Assembly (NCBI GenBank): GCA_050486105.1
Contig: JBJHCR010000001.1
Span: 24,531-88,530 of the forward strand
Direction of reading: 5' to 3'
Source of the DNA: JAEXNA01 sp050486105
GTDB taxonomy: Bacteria; Vulcanimicrobiota; Xenobia; Xenobiales; JADMJV01
DNA length: 64,000 nt
Part shown: positions 1-8,874 of the stretch, piece by piece
Layout of the letters: every line of letters begins with the position of its first letter
Position numbering within the stretch: position 1 is the first letter of the stretch
Translations under genes and position numbers: made by a program
Notes under the pieces: model-generated
The model's database searches: none
The model's input: the letters and a program-made list of their open reading frames with translations, nothing else
What the model was told of the DNA's origin: nothing

Positions 1-2
1 GG

Positions 3-152
3 AAGCGTGAAGGGTTAACCTTGAACGGCCAGACATTGACGGCGACTGCGGAACTCGATAAGGTGCAGCTCAAAGGTCAAGTCCAAGGCCAATCCCGAGG
101 GCGTCTGAATCGGGTTGGGAGAGCACCAAGACCGGAGCAAGCAAGCGAATGA
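3..152 (+). CDS. C-terminal end of an OstA/LptC-like LPS transport protein (partial)
   Basis: One frame is open from the window edge and stops with TGA at 150-152, overlapping the lptB start in an ATGA junction. Only 49 residues are visible. They contain alternating 'LNGQTLTATAEL' and 'VQLKGQVQGQS' patterns, which resemble the repeated beta-strands of OstA/LptA/LptC periplasmic domains, and end in a basic tail. Position directly upstream of lptB is the usual place for lptC or lptA, whose products bridge LPS across the periplasm. The family assignment rests mainly on this context because the fragment is short. Confidence 0.55.
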   Translation, partial: KREGLTLNGQTLTATAELDKVQLKGQVQGQSRGRLNRVGRAPRPEQASE

Positions 153-928
153 AGATCGAGGTGGTCGAACTCGTCAAGAGTTTTCATCGCCGTCGCGTGG
201 TCGACGGGGTTTGCTTGGACGTGTCTCAAGGCGAGGTGGTCGGCCTCCTGGGCTCCAATGGAGCGGGAAAAACCACCACGTTTTCCATGGTCGTTGGGCT
301 ACTCAAGCCCGATCAAGGCAAGATTCTCCTGAACGGAAAGGATATCGCGCGGTATCCCATCCACAAGCGTGCTCGAGCGGGTGTGGCTTATCTAGCCCAG
401 GAGCCCTCGGTGTACCGTGGGCTGACCGTGGAGCAGAACATCACTTTGGCCTGGCAGGTCTTTGGAGTTCCTCGCAAGGAGAGGGCAGAGCGATTAGAGG
501 GACTCCTCACAGACTTTTCCTTGCATAAAGTTCGCAAGAGTCTGGGTATCCAGCTTTCGGGCGGTGAGCGCCGCCGGGTGGAGATCGCTCGCTCCTTGGC
601 TATCGAACCGAAATTTCTGTTGCTGGATGAGCCTTTCACCGGGGTCGACCCGATCGCCGTCAGCGAAATTCAAGACATTGTTCGACAACTGAAGGAACGC
701 AATATTGGAGTTTTGATCACCGACCACAATGTCAGAGAGACTTTGGCTATCACCGATCGGAGCTACATCATCCGAGAAGGTCAGATTCTGGTCTCCGGTG
801 ACGCAAAAACCATAGCCTCCAGTCGATTGGCTCGAAAATTCTATCTTGGAGACAAGTTTCAAACGGGGTTTGAGCAGCCGGATACCGAGGCTCCCAGCGA
901 TTCGTCCCAAGAGGTTGCGGCGGGCTGA
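149..928 (+). CDS. lptB: LPS export ABC transporter ATP-binding protein LptB
   Basis: This is the cytoplasmic ATPase that powers extraction of LPS from the inner membrane by LptFG. The 259 residues show all ABC landmarks: Walker A GSNGAGKTT (about residues 35-43), Q-loop region LAQEPSVYRGL, signature LSGGERRRVEIARSL, Walker B FLLLDEPFTGVDP and switch histidine ITDHNVRETL. The VEIARSL and VDP motifs fit LptB rather than a general amino-acid ABC ATPase. The ATG start overlaps the upstream gene and the TGA overlaps the LptF/G start (TGATG at 926-930), so the genes are translationally coupled. The roughly 20-residue acidic tail is longer than in E. coli LptB. Confidence 0.95.
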   Translation: MKIEVVELVKSFHRRRVVDGVCLDVSQGEVVGLLGSNGAGKTTTFSMVVGLLKPDQGKILLNGKDIARYPIHKRARAGVAYLAQEPSVYRGLTVEQNITLAWQVFGVPRKERAERLEGLLTDFSLHKVRKSLGIQLSGGERRRVEIARSLAIEPKFLLLDEPFTGVDPIAVSEIQDIVRQLKERNIGVLITDHNVRETLAITDRSYIIREGQILVSGDAKTIASSRLARKFYLGDKFQTGFEQPDTEAPSDSSQEVAAG

Positions 929-2043
929 TGAAAGTCCTGGATCGCTACGTTTTCAGGGAGATCTTGAGCCCTTTCATTTTCGGACTCGGAGCCTTCACCA
1001 TCCTGTTTTTTTCAGTGGAGACCCTGATCGGGGTAGCCAGGATGATTTCAGAACAGAATGTGCCGTTCAGCCTAGTGCTGGAATACTTGGCCTGTCGTCT
1101 CCCTCAGGTTCTGGTGTTCACTTTTCCTATGGCCACCCTCATGGCTTGCTTACTGGCCTTTGGGCGACTTTCTGGAGAAGCCGAACTGACAGCCATGCGG
1201 GCCTCAGGAATCTCCTTCGTGCGTATTGCGACACCGGCTCTCTTCTTTTTTCTGATGCTTTCAGGTTTCAGTTATTGGCTCAATGATTCGGTGGTTCCCA
1301 AAAAAATGAAGAGAGCATACGAAATTCTCTTCAACACTCATGAGCAAGATGTTTTCCAACGAACCATCCTGACCAGTCCAAAGCCCCTGGAAAGCGGGCT
1401 AGAGCAGATGGTTTACGCCCATAAGTTCAACTTCGAAGACAAGAGCATGCAAGGGGTCTATATCCACTATTTTTTCGAGGATATGCGCCGCCGAGAGGTC
1501 TACGCTGAAAGGGCTCGCTGGAACGGGCAAGTCTGGGAACTCTTCAACATGCGCACCATGGAATTCGATCGTTTTCAGGATCCCATATACGAAGCCACGG
1601 CGGAGCGGGGTTGGAGCGGTTTGCAGCCTGGAGAATCGCCCCCTTCCCCCGAAGACCTCACTGAGCGCCAGTTCCGACCCGACGAAATGACCCGCGCGGA
1701 GCTGGCCTCGGCACTTAAGAAGTTGAGCCAGGACCCCAATCCTGAAGTCAAGGAAAAGCGAGATCGCTTCGCCGTGTCCTATCATCAAAAAGCCTCTCTG
1801 CCCTGGGTCTCCTTTATTTTCGCCACCTTTGCCATCCCTTTAGGAGTGCGCCCCCACCGGTCCAGCAAATCCATCGGACTGGGGTTATCCCTGGTCTTCA
1901 TCCTGGTCTATTATGTCTTAAGGACCATAGGCATGATCCTCGGCGAATCCGGAACTCTCGACCCCATGGTCGGGGCCTGGCTGCCGAACTTGGTCTTCGG
2001 CTGTATGGGGATCGTTTTACTCCTGGAAGCCTCACGCTCCTAA
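928..2043 (+). CDS. LptF/LptG family LPS export permease
   Basis: Inner-membrane permease of the LPS exporter, YjgP/YjgQ family, 371 residues. Three N-terminal membrane segments (about residues 15-37, 54-84 and 98-120) are followed by a periplasmic beta-jellyroll-like region with the typical 'VYAHKFNFEDKSMQGVYIHYF' strand pattern, then three C-terminal segments including 'PWVSFIFATFAIPLGV'. This matches LptF/G topology. The sequence does not decide between LptF and LptG; a single gene here may mean the partner is elsewhere or that a homodimer is used, as has been suggested for some non-proteobacterial diderms. Start overlaps lptB by one base. Confidence 0.9.
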   Translation: MKVLDRYVFREILSPFIFGLGAFTILFFSVETLIGVARMISEQNVPFSLVLEYLACRLPQVLVFTFPMATLMACLLAFGRLSGEAELTAMRASGISFVRIATPALFFFLMLSGFSYWLNDSVVPKKMKRAYEILFNTHEQDVFQRTILTSPKPLESGLEQMVYAHKFNFEDKSMQGVYIHYFFEDMRRREVYAERARWNGQVWELFNMRTMEFDRFQDPIYEATAERGWSGLQPGESPPSPEDLTERQFRPDEMTRAELASALKKLSQDPNPEVKEKRDRFAVSYHQKASLPWVSFIFATFAIPLGVRPHRSSKSIGLGLSLVFILVYYVLRTIGMILGESGTLDPMVGAWLPNLVFGCMGIVLLLEASRS

Positions 2044-2094
2044 TCCCGCCACTTTTCGCCTGGCAACAGCAGGATTATTTCGCCCCTTAAAAAA

Positions 2095-2108
2095 ACCGTC
2101 TGGACGGT
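2095..2108. promoter_or_regulatory. Perfect palindromic operator upstream of the SMR pump
   Basis: ACCGTC-TG-GACGGT is a perfect inverted repeat with 6-bp arms and a 2-bp spacer, 18 bp before the pump start codon. Sites of the form ACCGTCTGGACGGT are typical of TetR/AcrR repressors of efflux genes, and a TetR-family gene lies just downstream. Assignment to that regulator is inference from position and motif. Confidence 0.7.
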
Positions 2109-2126
2109 CAGTTTTGAGAGGTGACG

Positions 2127-2453
2127 ATGTCTTATCTGCTGTTATTTGGGGCTATTTTGAGCGAGATCGTGGCCAGCACGTTCTTGAGGCTGAGCGAAGG
2201 CTTCGAAGAGTACCGATACGGCCTTTGCTCGATACTACTGTTTGGACTTTCCCTCGCCTTATTGGCTCGGGCCATCAAGGTCGTCCCCCTTTCGGTGGCC
2301 TACTCTCTCTGGGCCGGCTTAGGTATCATGGGCACACTGGCTGCCGGTTATCTCCTTTTCGAGGAGAAAATCGGGGTCCAACAGATTTGTGGAACGGCCT
2401 TGATCATCATGGGTGCGCTTCTGGTTCGCTTTTCAACTCCGGATCTGCCATGA
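2127..2453 (+). CDS. Small multidrug resistance (SMR) family efflux protein
   Basis: Four-helix drug/metabolite transporter of 108 residues. The protein opens with MSYLLLFGAILSEIVAST, in which the membrane-embedded Glu of the proton-coupling site is present (E in LSEIV), followed by LRLSEGF, the conserved loop after helix 1 of EmrE/SugE proteins. Helices 2-4 are recognisable, including YSLWAGLGIMG in helix 3. An in-frame GTG lies six bases upstream, but ATG 2127 is preferred because SMR proteins start close to helix 1 and because AGAGGTGA just upstream is a good ribosome site. Likely repressed by the TetR protein encoded next. Confidence 0.9.
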   Translation: MSYLLLFGAILSEIVASTFLRLSEGFEEYRYGLCSILLFGLSLALLARAIKVVPLSVAYSLWAGLGIMGTLAAGYLLFEEKIGVQQICGTALIIMGALLVRFSTPDLP

Positions 2454-2518
2454 GAGTTGGGCTAAGAACGAGAGCAGGTTGTTCCTCCGCCCGTACATGA
2501 GGTAAGGTAGTCCCCGTC

Positions 2519-3061
2519 ATGGGGTCTAAGGCAGCACAGACGCGGCGGCGTCTTTTGAAGGTGGCGCGTCGATTGGTTTTCCGCGAGGGGGCGGGAAGTC
2601 TGACGTTGGACCTGCTTGCCCAGGAGGCGGGCCTGAGCAAGGGTGGGGTCCTCTATCACTTTTCTTCCAAAAGAGGCCTCTTTGAAGCGGTGGTCTGCTC
2701 TTTTCTCGATGACTTCGAGGAGCAGGTAGAGAGACTGTACCAGCTGGGTGAGCGCCCCTGGTTGGTGGCCTACCTGAAGGCGAGTTTTCCGGAGCAGCGA
2801 GTCGGACTTCTCAGGGAATTCCACGCCCTCTTTGCCATCATGGCTCTGGAACCAAAGCTTCTTGGTGTGGCTCAAGAACGATTCGAAAAGTGGCACACCA
2901 AAGCTCAGGAAGACGGCGGGGATCCGGTCACTGCCGGTCTGATTCGCTCGGCGATAGATGGTCTTTGGTACAATGAAATGTTCGGCTTGAGCTTACCTGA
3001 AGAGCATCGCAGTGAACTTTTGGGGCGACTCGAAACCCTGGCCAGGGCAGAGGGGGGATAA
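2519..3061 (+). CDS. TetR/AcrR family transcriptional regulator
   Basis: A 180-residue repressor. The N-terminal helix-turn-helix domain (about residues 7-55) has the TetR pattern 'LLKVARRLVFREGAGSLTLDLLAQEAGLSKGGVLYHF', with the KGGVLYHF recognition helix and turn. The variable C-terminal ligand domain has the form common in single-pump regulators ('LVAYLKASF', 'HALFAIMALEPKLL'). It follows the SMR gene in the same direction, and a palindromic site lies before that gene, so autoregulated control of the pump is the simplest reading. ATG start preceded by GAGGTAAGG. Confidence 0.92.
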   Translation: MGSKAAQTRRRLLKVARRLVFREGAGSLTLDLLAQEAGLSKGGVLYHFSSKRGLFEAVVCSFLDDFEEQVERLYQLGERPWLVAYLKASFPEQRVGLLREFHALFAIMALEPKLLGVAQERFEKWHTKAQEDGGDPVTAGLIRSAIDGLWYNEMFGLSLPEEHRSELLGRLETLARAEGG

Positions 3062-3064
3062 AGT

Positions 3065-4024
3065 TTGGAGGTTCGGGAGGTCTTAGAGCGCGAAGTTCGT
3101 CGAGTTTGGCTTCTGCTCAAGAGAACCGCTATAGAGTTCAGCGAAGACGATTGCTTTGTGCTGGCCGCCGCCGTGGCCTATTTTGCCCTAGCCTCGATCT
3201 TTCCCTTATTTTTACTCAGCTTGGCCGGGGCTGGTCGGCTCCTCGGTTCCCGAGAGGCTGCTCGGGATGCCATCACGCAATTTTTCTCCGATTTCTTGCC
3301 GGGAGCGCTGGGGACCCTGGACATGGTGATCGCCGCCCTAGTGCGCTCTCAGGCGGTGATGAGCGTCATCGCTGTTGTCGGTTTGCTTTGGACCGGCTCT
3401 CAGATCATCTATTACCTCGAGATGGCCATGAATTTTGCCTGGGACTGTCCACCCAGACCCTGGTGGAAGAGTCGCTTGAGAGCTGTGATTTTGACCCTCA
3501 TCGCACAGGTCTTGCTCATTTTGTATTTCACCATCTCCTTGGTGTCCATCGCTCAAGAATTCCTGTCTAGGCTCCCCGGATATTCTTGGCTGGGTGAAAG
3601 TACGGTGGCTTGGGGACTGTCCTGGAGCATCACTTTTTCTATTTCTGTGGTGATCTTTGTTTCGCTGAATAAATTTCTCCCAAACCATAGGGTGAGTTGG
3701 GGTGCTGCTCTCTTTGGGGGCTTGATCTCCTCATTGCTCTTTGAGGCAGCGCGCTTTGGGTTTCACTATTATCTCGACAATTTCGCTAGTTATGATGTTT
3801 TTTACGGATCGATCGGAGGCCTAGTGATCATCCTGGCTTGGGTCTATTACGCAGCTTTGATCACTTTACTGGGGGCTGAATTGGCTTCAGAGATGGAAGA
3901 GATCTATCTAGGACACCGTCGGGTGCGCTGTCCATCCCGAGTGGGTGGGGGTAAGCGACTTCGTCTCTTAGCAAAAATGAAACCCTTGCCCGAGGCGGAG
4001 TTCGAAACCAAGTCAGAGGGGTAA
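3065..4024 (+). CDS. YihY/BrkB family inner-membrane protein
   Basis: Integral membrane protein of 319 residues with about six hydrophobic segments. Hallmarks are 'AAAVAYFALASIFPLFLLSLAG' near the N-terminus and the C-terminal 'ILAWVYYAALITLLGAELASE', both diagnostic of the YihY/BrkB (UPF0761) family. The family's substrate is not established. It begins with a TTG four bases after the TetR stop, suggesting cotranscription with the regulator and pump. A basic cytoplasmic tail ends the protein. Confidence 0.88.
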   Translation: MEVREVLEREVRRVWLLLKRTAIEFSEDDCFVLAAAVAYFALASIFPLFLLSLAGAGRLLGSREAARDAITQFFSDFLPGALGTLDMVIAALVRSQAVMSVIAVVGLLWTGSQIIYYLEMAMNFAWDCPPRPWWKSRLRAVILTLIAQVLLILYFTISLVSIAQEFLSRLPGYSWLGESTVAWGLSWSITFSISVVIFVSLNKFLPNHRVSWGAALFGGLISSLLFEAARFGFHYYLDNFASYDVFYGSIGGLVIILAWVYYAALITLLGAELASEMEEIYLGHRRVRCPSRVGGGKRLRLLAKMKPLPEAEFETKSEG

Positions 4025-4075
4025 TTTGAGTCCTTTTTAGAGGCTCGAATAGACCGCAAGAAGAACTGAGTTTCT

Positions 4076-5695
4076 ATGACCCACGAAGTGTTCAACCAGG
4101 TGCCGCCTTTTGTCAATTGCAGCCTATTCGACACCGACCCTCTACTCCTGGAGTTGGATTTAGATGCCGAGAGAGTTGAGCGTCTGAAGTCGTTCGGCTC
4201 GAAAGTGGGCAGCGAAGAAGTTCGCAGGCACGGCTTCTTGGCCAACGAGAATCCCCCGGTCCTGGAGACTCACGATCGCACCGGTCATCGCCGTGATCAA
4301 GTTCGCTTTCACCCGTCCTATCACGAGTTGATGGCGCTAGGGATGGGCTTCGGGGTTCACAGTTTGCCCTGGGAGGATTCAGAGCCATCGGAACAGGCTT
4401 TCCTTGAGCGGGCTGCCGGACACTTCATGCTGAGCCAGGTAGAAGCGGGAGTCGGCTGTCCTTTGACCATGACTTTTGCTGTTGTTCCAGCCTTAGAAAA
4501 AGCTCCAGGGGACATCAGGGACACCTGGTTGCCCAAATTGACCAGCCGGGTCTATGACCCCAGATTTGTGCCCATTTCCGAGAAGAATTCGGGGACCATG
4601 GGCATGGCCATGACGGAAAAGCAAGGGGGGTCCGATGTTCGAGCGAATTCCACCCAAGCTACCCTCCAGCCCGAAGGCTCTTATCTGCTCAGAGGCCACA
4701 AATGGTTCTGTTCGGCTCCTATGAGCGACGCATTTCTCACTCTGGCCCAAACCGAGGCGGGTTTGACCTGTTTTTTCGTCCCTCGTTTTCGCCCTGACGG
4801 AGAAGTCAACAACCTCCATTTTATGCGGCTCAAGAATAAACTGGGCAATAAAGCCAACGCCTCTGGGGAACTCGAATATCTTGATGCCTGGGCGACTCGC
4901 ATTGGCGATCCCGGTCGCGGGGTGTCTACCATCATCGAGATGGTGAACCACACTCGCCTGGATTGCGTCATCGGAAGTGCGGCGGTCATGCGGGCGGCTT
5001 TGGTGGAGGCTCTTCACCACGCTTGCCATCGACGCACCTTTGGGGCCGCGCTCAAGGATCAACCAGGAATGAGGAACGTGTTGGCCGACCTGTGCCTGGA
5101 GGTCGAGGCGGCCTGGCGGATGGTGGTTCGTTTATGCCAGGCTTACGGTCGTTCGCACCAGGATCCGAAAGAGAGAGCTTTTGCCAGGGTGGCCACGGCC
5201 ATCGCCAAATTTTGGGTTTGCAAGCGTGCTCCCATGATGGTGGCCGAGTGTTTGGAGTGCTTGGGTGGAAATGGGTATATCGAAGACTTTGTGCTGGCCA
5301 GGCTCTACCGTGAGGCACCGTTGCTCTCAGTTTGGGAAGGATCTGGAAACATCATAGCCCTGGATCTCCTGCGAGCCTTAGATCGAGAGCCCGAAGCCCT
5401 CAAGGTCTTTTTGGATGAGGTGTCCACTTCGTCTTATGCTACCGGGCAGACCCTGCAAGCTAAAGTGCTCCAAAACGCCACTCCGTTTCAAGCCCGACGA
5501 CTGGCACGCTCTCTGGCCCTGCAGTGGCAGGCTCAGCTGATGGAGAACTCATCGACTCCTGAAGCCGGGCACCTATTTTATCGGAGTCGACTGGAGGGTG
5601 GGTCGTCGATCTTTGGAGTTCTGTCGGATTCGGATCGCTCGATTCAGGTTTTGGATCGTTTTCTCGAACCGATGCTGGAGAAGGAATTGGTATGA
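4076..5695 (+). CDS. aidB: AidB-type acyl-CoA dehydrogenase
   Basis: A 539-residue flavoprotein of the acyl-CoA dehydrogenase superfamily, AidB branch. The N-terminus 'HEVFNQVPPFVNCSLFDTDP' is the AidB signature, and 'AMTEKQGGSDVRAN' and 'WFCSAPMSDAFL' correspond to the FAD-binding middle domain. 'WEGSGNIIALDLLR' near the C-terminus replaces the usual catalytic-base region and is conserved in AidB. In E. coli AidB belongs to the alkylation-damage response; its substrate is unsettled. The gene stands alone after the YihY gene with a 51-bp gap. Naming as AidB-like is secure; an adaptive-response role here is inference. Confidence 0.9.
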   Translation: MTHEVFNQVPPFVNCSLFDTDPLLLELDLDAERVERLKSFGSKVGSEEVRRHGFLANENPPVLETHDRTGHRRDQVRFHPSYHELMALGMGFGVHSLPWEDSEPSEQAFLERAAGHFMLSQVEAGVGCPLTMTFAVVPALEKAPGDIRDTWLPKLTSRVYDPRFVPISEKNSGTMGMAMTEKQGGSDVRANSTQATLQPEGSYLLRGHKWFCSAPMSDAFLTLAQTEAGLTCFFVPRFRPDGEVNNLHFMRLKNKLGNKANASGELEYLDAWATRIGDPGRGVSTIIEMVNHTRLDCVIGSAAVMRAALVEALHHACHRRTFGAALKDQPGMRNVLADLCLEVEAAWRMVVRLCQAYGRSHQDPKERAFARVATAIAKFWVCKRAPMMVAECLECLGGNGYIEDFVLARLYREAPLLSVWEGSGNIIALDLLRALDREPEALKVFLDEVSTSSYATGQTLQAKVLQNATPFQARRLARSLALQWQAQLMENSSTPEAGHLFYRSRLEGGSSIFGVLSDSDRSIQVLDRFLEPMLEKELV

Positions 5696-5876
5696 GAGAC
5701 TATCTGGTCAGGTTGAGATCACCTATTGGCTGGGTAAACACCTTGTGGTCGCGTTCGTGTTCCCTGGTCAGGGAGAGATCGTGATGGTTCCCTAGGAAAT
5801 TGGGATGCCGAGATCATAAGTTTGACCGCTCGGACTGGTCCGCAGCGATTCTGGATCCGAGGCAAGAGAGTACTGC

Positions 5877-6815
5877 ATGCCCATTGTTTTGAGGGTGGCT
5901 CTGATATTTCTTCTGGTCGCCGTATTGGCCGGAGGCATTGCCATGCTCGGAAATCAGCTCGGTCGCAAGATCGGTCGACGCAAGATGACCATTTTTGGCC
6001 TCCGTCCCCGGCACACCTCAATCTTCATGACCACGGTGACCGGAAGCCTCATTGCGCTCTTGACTCTGACTGTAGCCATGATCGGTTCTCGGGATGTTTA
6101 CGAGGCGGTCACCGGCAGCCAAGAAAGACTGCTGAAGTTGCAACAGCGAGAGAAGCAGTTGCAAGAGCGAGTGTCTCAACTCCATGACAATGTTCGCCGT
6201 GGAACCATCATTTGGAACTACGGAGAGCGGGTAGCCTTGGTGACCATCCCGGCGGGCTTCGAAGAGGGGCAGGTGGCTGAAGCCATTGGACACTTGATGG
6301 TTCAGGTCAACAGTTTATCCATCCGCAAGAACAACAGAGTGGCTCTGATTCAAGGTGAACCTCTTTTCGAGCCTGACGAAATCCTGGTCAAGTATTCTCG
6401 TGACGAGTTTCGTACTTGGGTCGAGCAGTATTCTGGTCTGCCACAACCTGTGGGTGTCTGGGTAGTGGTGACGGAGAATTGTCTTTTTCGCGACCCGGTT
6501 CCGGTGGACGTCGAGAGTTTTCCTGTGCGTATAGTGTTTCTCGAGGGTGACGTGGTTTTTTCGAAAGAGATCAGTCCCGAAGAGTTTCTCATCGACTGGT
6601 ACTACTTTTTGGAAGAGCTGAAGGCTACTGCGCTCAAAGAAGGCATGATTGAGATCAACGAAAGTCTGGGTGGTGAGATCACCGGAGACAGGTTGCGGGA
6701 AATCTCTCGCAAAGTTGACAATTTTGGGGGACGAGTGCGTCTCAAGGCTGTGGCCAACAGAGATCTGTACCAGAGCAGTAACCTAGACGTGTCTATCGAA
6801 GTTGAACCGTTGTAG
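5877..6815 (+). CDS. DUF3084 domain membrane protein
   Basis: A 312-residue protein of the DUF3084 family. Two membrane helices (about residues 5-27 and 46-68) flank a basic loop with 'GRKIGRRKMTIFGLRPRHTS', the most conserved part of the family. A coiled coil follows (about 84-112) and then a mixed alpha/beta cytoplasmic domain. The family is common in Cyanobacteria and Deinococcota, and its function is unknown. It overlaps or abuts the next RuvC-like gene, so the pair is probably cotranscribed. The 181 bp before it contain no gene that I can support. Confidence 0.85.
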   Translation: MPIVLRVALIFLLVAVLAGGIAMLGNQLGRKIGRRKMTIFGLRPRHTSIFMTTVTGSLIALLTLTVAMIGSRDVYEAVTGSQERLLKLQQREKQLQERVSQLHDNVRRGTIIWNYGERVALVTIPAGFEEGQVAEAIGHLMVQVNSLSIRKNNRVALIQGEPLFEPDEILVKYSRDEFRTWVEQYSGLPQPVGVWVVVTENCLFRDPVPVDVESFPVRIVFLEGDVVFSKEISPEEFLIDWYYFLEELKATALKEGMIEINESLGGEITGDRLREISRKVDNFGGRVRLKAVANRDLYQSSNLDVSIEVEPL

Positions 6816-6828
6816 GAGCGCTGCGACG

Positions 6829-7272
6829 GTGAGGTCTGAAGACGTTGATTCTAAGGAAGTGCATCGGTGCGTCCTAGCTGTCGATCCTGGTCGTAAAAAG
6901 TGCGGTTTGGCGGTGGTGGACTCGGTTGAAGGCATTTTGTTCAGAGAAGTTGTGCCGTGCAGGGAATTTTCTCAGCGCGTTCGCGACGTATACCATCGTT
7001 TTCAACCATCGGCAACCATCATGGGTGGGAGCACCGGTTTCAAAGAGATCGCCAAGACCGTAGAACAGGCCTTGGGGGTAACCCCCGAGGAGGTCGACGA
7101 GCGTCACTCTACGGAGCAAGCCAAGCTACGATATTTCCAGGAGTTTCCGCCCCGGGGACTCTGGAAACTCGTGCCTCTGGGCCTACAAACTCCGCCGGTA
7201 TGTTATGATGATTTTGCCGCCGTTGTCTTGGCGGAGCGATGGTTACGAAGGAGAGATAGGAATGAAATTTAG
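6829..7272 (+). CDS. RuvC/YqgF-like RNase H-fold nuclease
   Basis: A 147-residue protein of the Holliday-junction-resolvase-like (RNase H fold) group. 'VLAVDPGRKKCGLAVVD' supplies the first catalytic Asp on strand 1 and the DxGxxxxGxA pattern. 'IMGGSTGF' resembles the middle strand, 'VTPEEVDERHST' carries acidic residues at the expected place, and 'YDDFAAVVLAERWLR' ends in the Asp-rich helix. GTG 6829 is chosen because GTAGGAGC precedes it at normal spacing; a TTG at 6802 would overlap DUF3084 further. The pairing with DUF3084 is known in several phyla, but the joint function is not. Confidence 0.75.
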   Translation: MRSEDVDSKEVHRCVLAVDPGRKKCGLAVVDSVEGILFREVVPCREFSQRVRDVYHRFQPSATIMGGSTGFKEIAKTVEQALGVTPEEVDERHSTEQAKLRYFQEFPPRGLWKLVPLGLQTPPVCYDDFAAVVLAERWLRRRDRNEI

Positions 7273-8821
7273 AGCCATAGGAGCAACGAGTTTCCGAGTT
7301 CTTAGTTGTTTGGTGCTGGTGTTCAGTCTTGTTCTGAGCGGAATGGCTTTAGCTCAGAACCGAGGTAAGAAGAAGACCGAGAAAATGGATACCAGCAAGG
7401 GGCAGATTCTGCTGGCCGGCATGGTCTATTCTGCCGAAGACACCGGAGCCAACACCTTGACTCCAGGTATCAACGCTATTCCCGGAGCTAAGGTCGAGAT
7501 GTCGGGCGAGAATCTGGTCACCGAGACCGATGGCAACGGCATGTTTGTTTTCACCAAAGGCCCGGAGCGAGAGGTGGAAATCATCATCACCGCCGAGGGT
7601 TACCGCACCGAACGGCGCACGGCAAAAATCGACAAGGGAGCCACCATGCCCCCGAACCTGAGGATCGAGATGCTCAGGGAGGGCACCAACTATGTGGGCA
7701 AGACCCCCACCGGATTGGGAACCCTTTACGTAGCCTACTCTCAGCGCATCGCCGATCAGTCGCAAAAGGGCAAGAGCGGCTATCAGTGGGATAGCAATCT
7801 GCAGACGGTGGCAGCTGCCATGGCCGCCGGCGCCGACCCTATGAATCTTGAGACCAACTACAACCCGGTGCCCCGAAACCCTAAGGACTCCTCTTGGAAT
7901 CCGGTCAATCAGGCCCCCAACTCCATCATGATTATGCCTCCGAACTCTCCGTCTCGGAGCGGTTTTCATAATATGCCGGCGGCTCCCTACTGGCTGTGCT
8001 TCGACGCCGAAGGCAAGACTCTCTACGTGGCCAATTCCGCTCGTCAAATTCAAGTTCTCGACGCCACCAACCAGAACCGCTTGATCGCCAACCTTCCGGC
8101 CCAACAGAATGGGGTGGTCACCAGCCTGAGTCTCTCTGGCGACGGTCAGCACGTAATGGCTACCATCATGGCGGTCTCTCCCGGGGTGATGATGATCGAC
8201 ACCAAGACCAAAAATCCGGCGGCCTATCTGACCATCGACAAAGTTGGAACCATGACTCCCACGGCGGTGACTTCAGGACCCGACGGCAGCAGGATCTACG
8301 TGGTCCTCAGCGGACAGGCCGGACAGAGCGGACAAGGCTTGCTGGTGGCTCTAGACCCGTACTCCGGCATGACTCTGGGGAGCGCCCCGGTTGGGAATAT
8401 GCCTACTGGTGTGGTCCTTTCCAAGGACGGTCGCCTAGCTTATGTGGCCAACTCCGGCTCAGGCACGGTGACCGTGGTGGACGCCTGGGGGATGACCCCC
8501 ATCGGGATTCTCAACGTTGGGGTGGGCCCCCAGAAGCTTGCTGTCACCCCCGACGGCAGCCGAATTTTCGTGACCAATAAGGGTTCGGACACGGTGACGG
8601 TGATCAATCCTATGACCAACTCTATCGCCGGAACTATTTCGGTTGGTAAGGGCCCCCTGGACGTTGCTGTCTCCCCCGACGGCAGTCGAGCCTATGTGTC
8701 CAATAAGGACGACGGCACCATCTCGGTGATCGACGTCATGAACCAGGCTGCGGTCCACGTCACCGATCCCATGCCCAGATCCAGCCCCTACGGGGTGGCG
8801 GTGCGACCCGGAATGCAGTAA
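7262..8821 (+). CDS. Secreted carboxypeptidase-regulatory-like / YVTN beta-propeller protein 1
   Basis: A 519-residue exported protein. It has a signal peptide (basic start, hydrophobic stretch about residues 12-31, cleavage near ALAQ), then a CarbopepD_reg-like beta sandwich (about 45-130, 'GAKVEMSGENLVTETDGNGMF'), a linker and a seven-bladed-type propeller. The blades carry YVTN repeats such as 'AYVANSGSGTVTVVD', 'IFVTNKGSDTVTVIN' and 'AYVSNKDDGTISVID', each preceded by 'AVSPDGS' or 'AVTPDGS'. ATG 7262 follows GGAGAGATAGGA and gives a proper signal peptide. The gene overlaps the nuclease gene by 11 bp. It is the upstream member of a tandem duplication. Confidence 0.85.
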   Translation: MKFRAIGATSFRVLSCLVLVFSLVLSGMALAQNRGKKKTEKMDTSKGQILLAGMVYSAEDTGANTLTPGINAIPGAKVEMSGENLVTETDGNGMFVFTKGPEREVEIIITAEGYRTERRTAKIDKGATMPPNLRIEMLREGTNYVGKTPTGLGTLYVAYSQRIADQSQKGKSGYQWDSNLQTVAAAMAAGADPMNLETNYNPVPRNPKDSSWNPVNQAPNSIMIMPPNSPSRSGFHNMPAAPYWLCFDAEGKTLYVANSARQIQVLDATNQNRLIANLPAQQNGVVTSLSLSGDGQHVMATIMAVSPGVMMIDTKTKNPAAYLTIDKVGTMTPTAVTSGPDGSRIYVVLSGQAGQSGQGLLVALDPYSGMTLGSAPVGNMPTGVVLSKDGRLAYVANSGSGTVTVVDAWGMTPIGILNVGVGPQKLAVTPDGSRIFVTNKGSDTVTVINPMTNSIAGTISVGKGPLDVAVSPDGSRAYVSNKDDGTISVIDVMNQAAVHVTDPMPRSSPYGVAVRPGMQ

Positions 8822-8874
8822 TTTGAGCCGTCGAAGCGCTGTGAGTTCAAAGTATTGAAAGGGCGAAAACGTCG

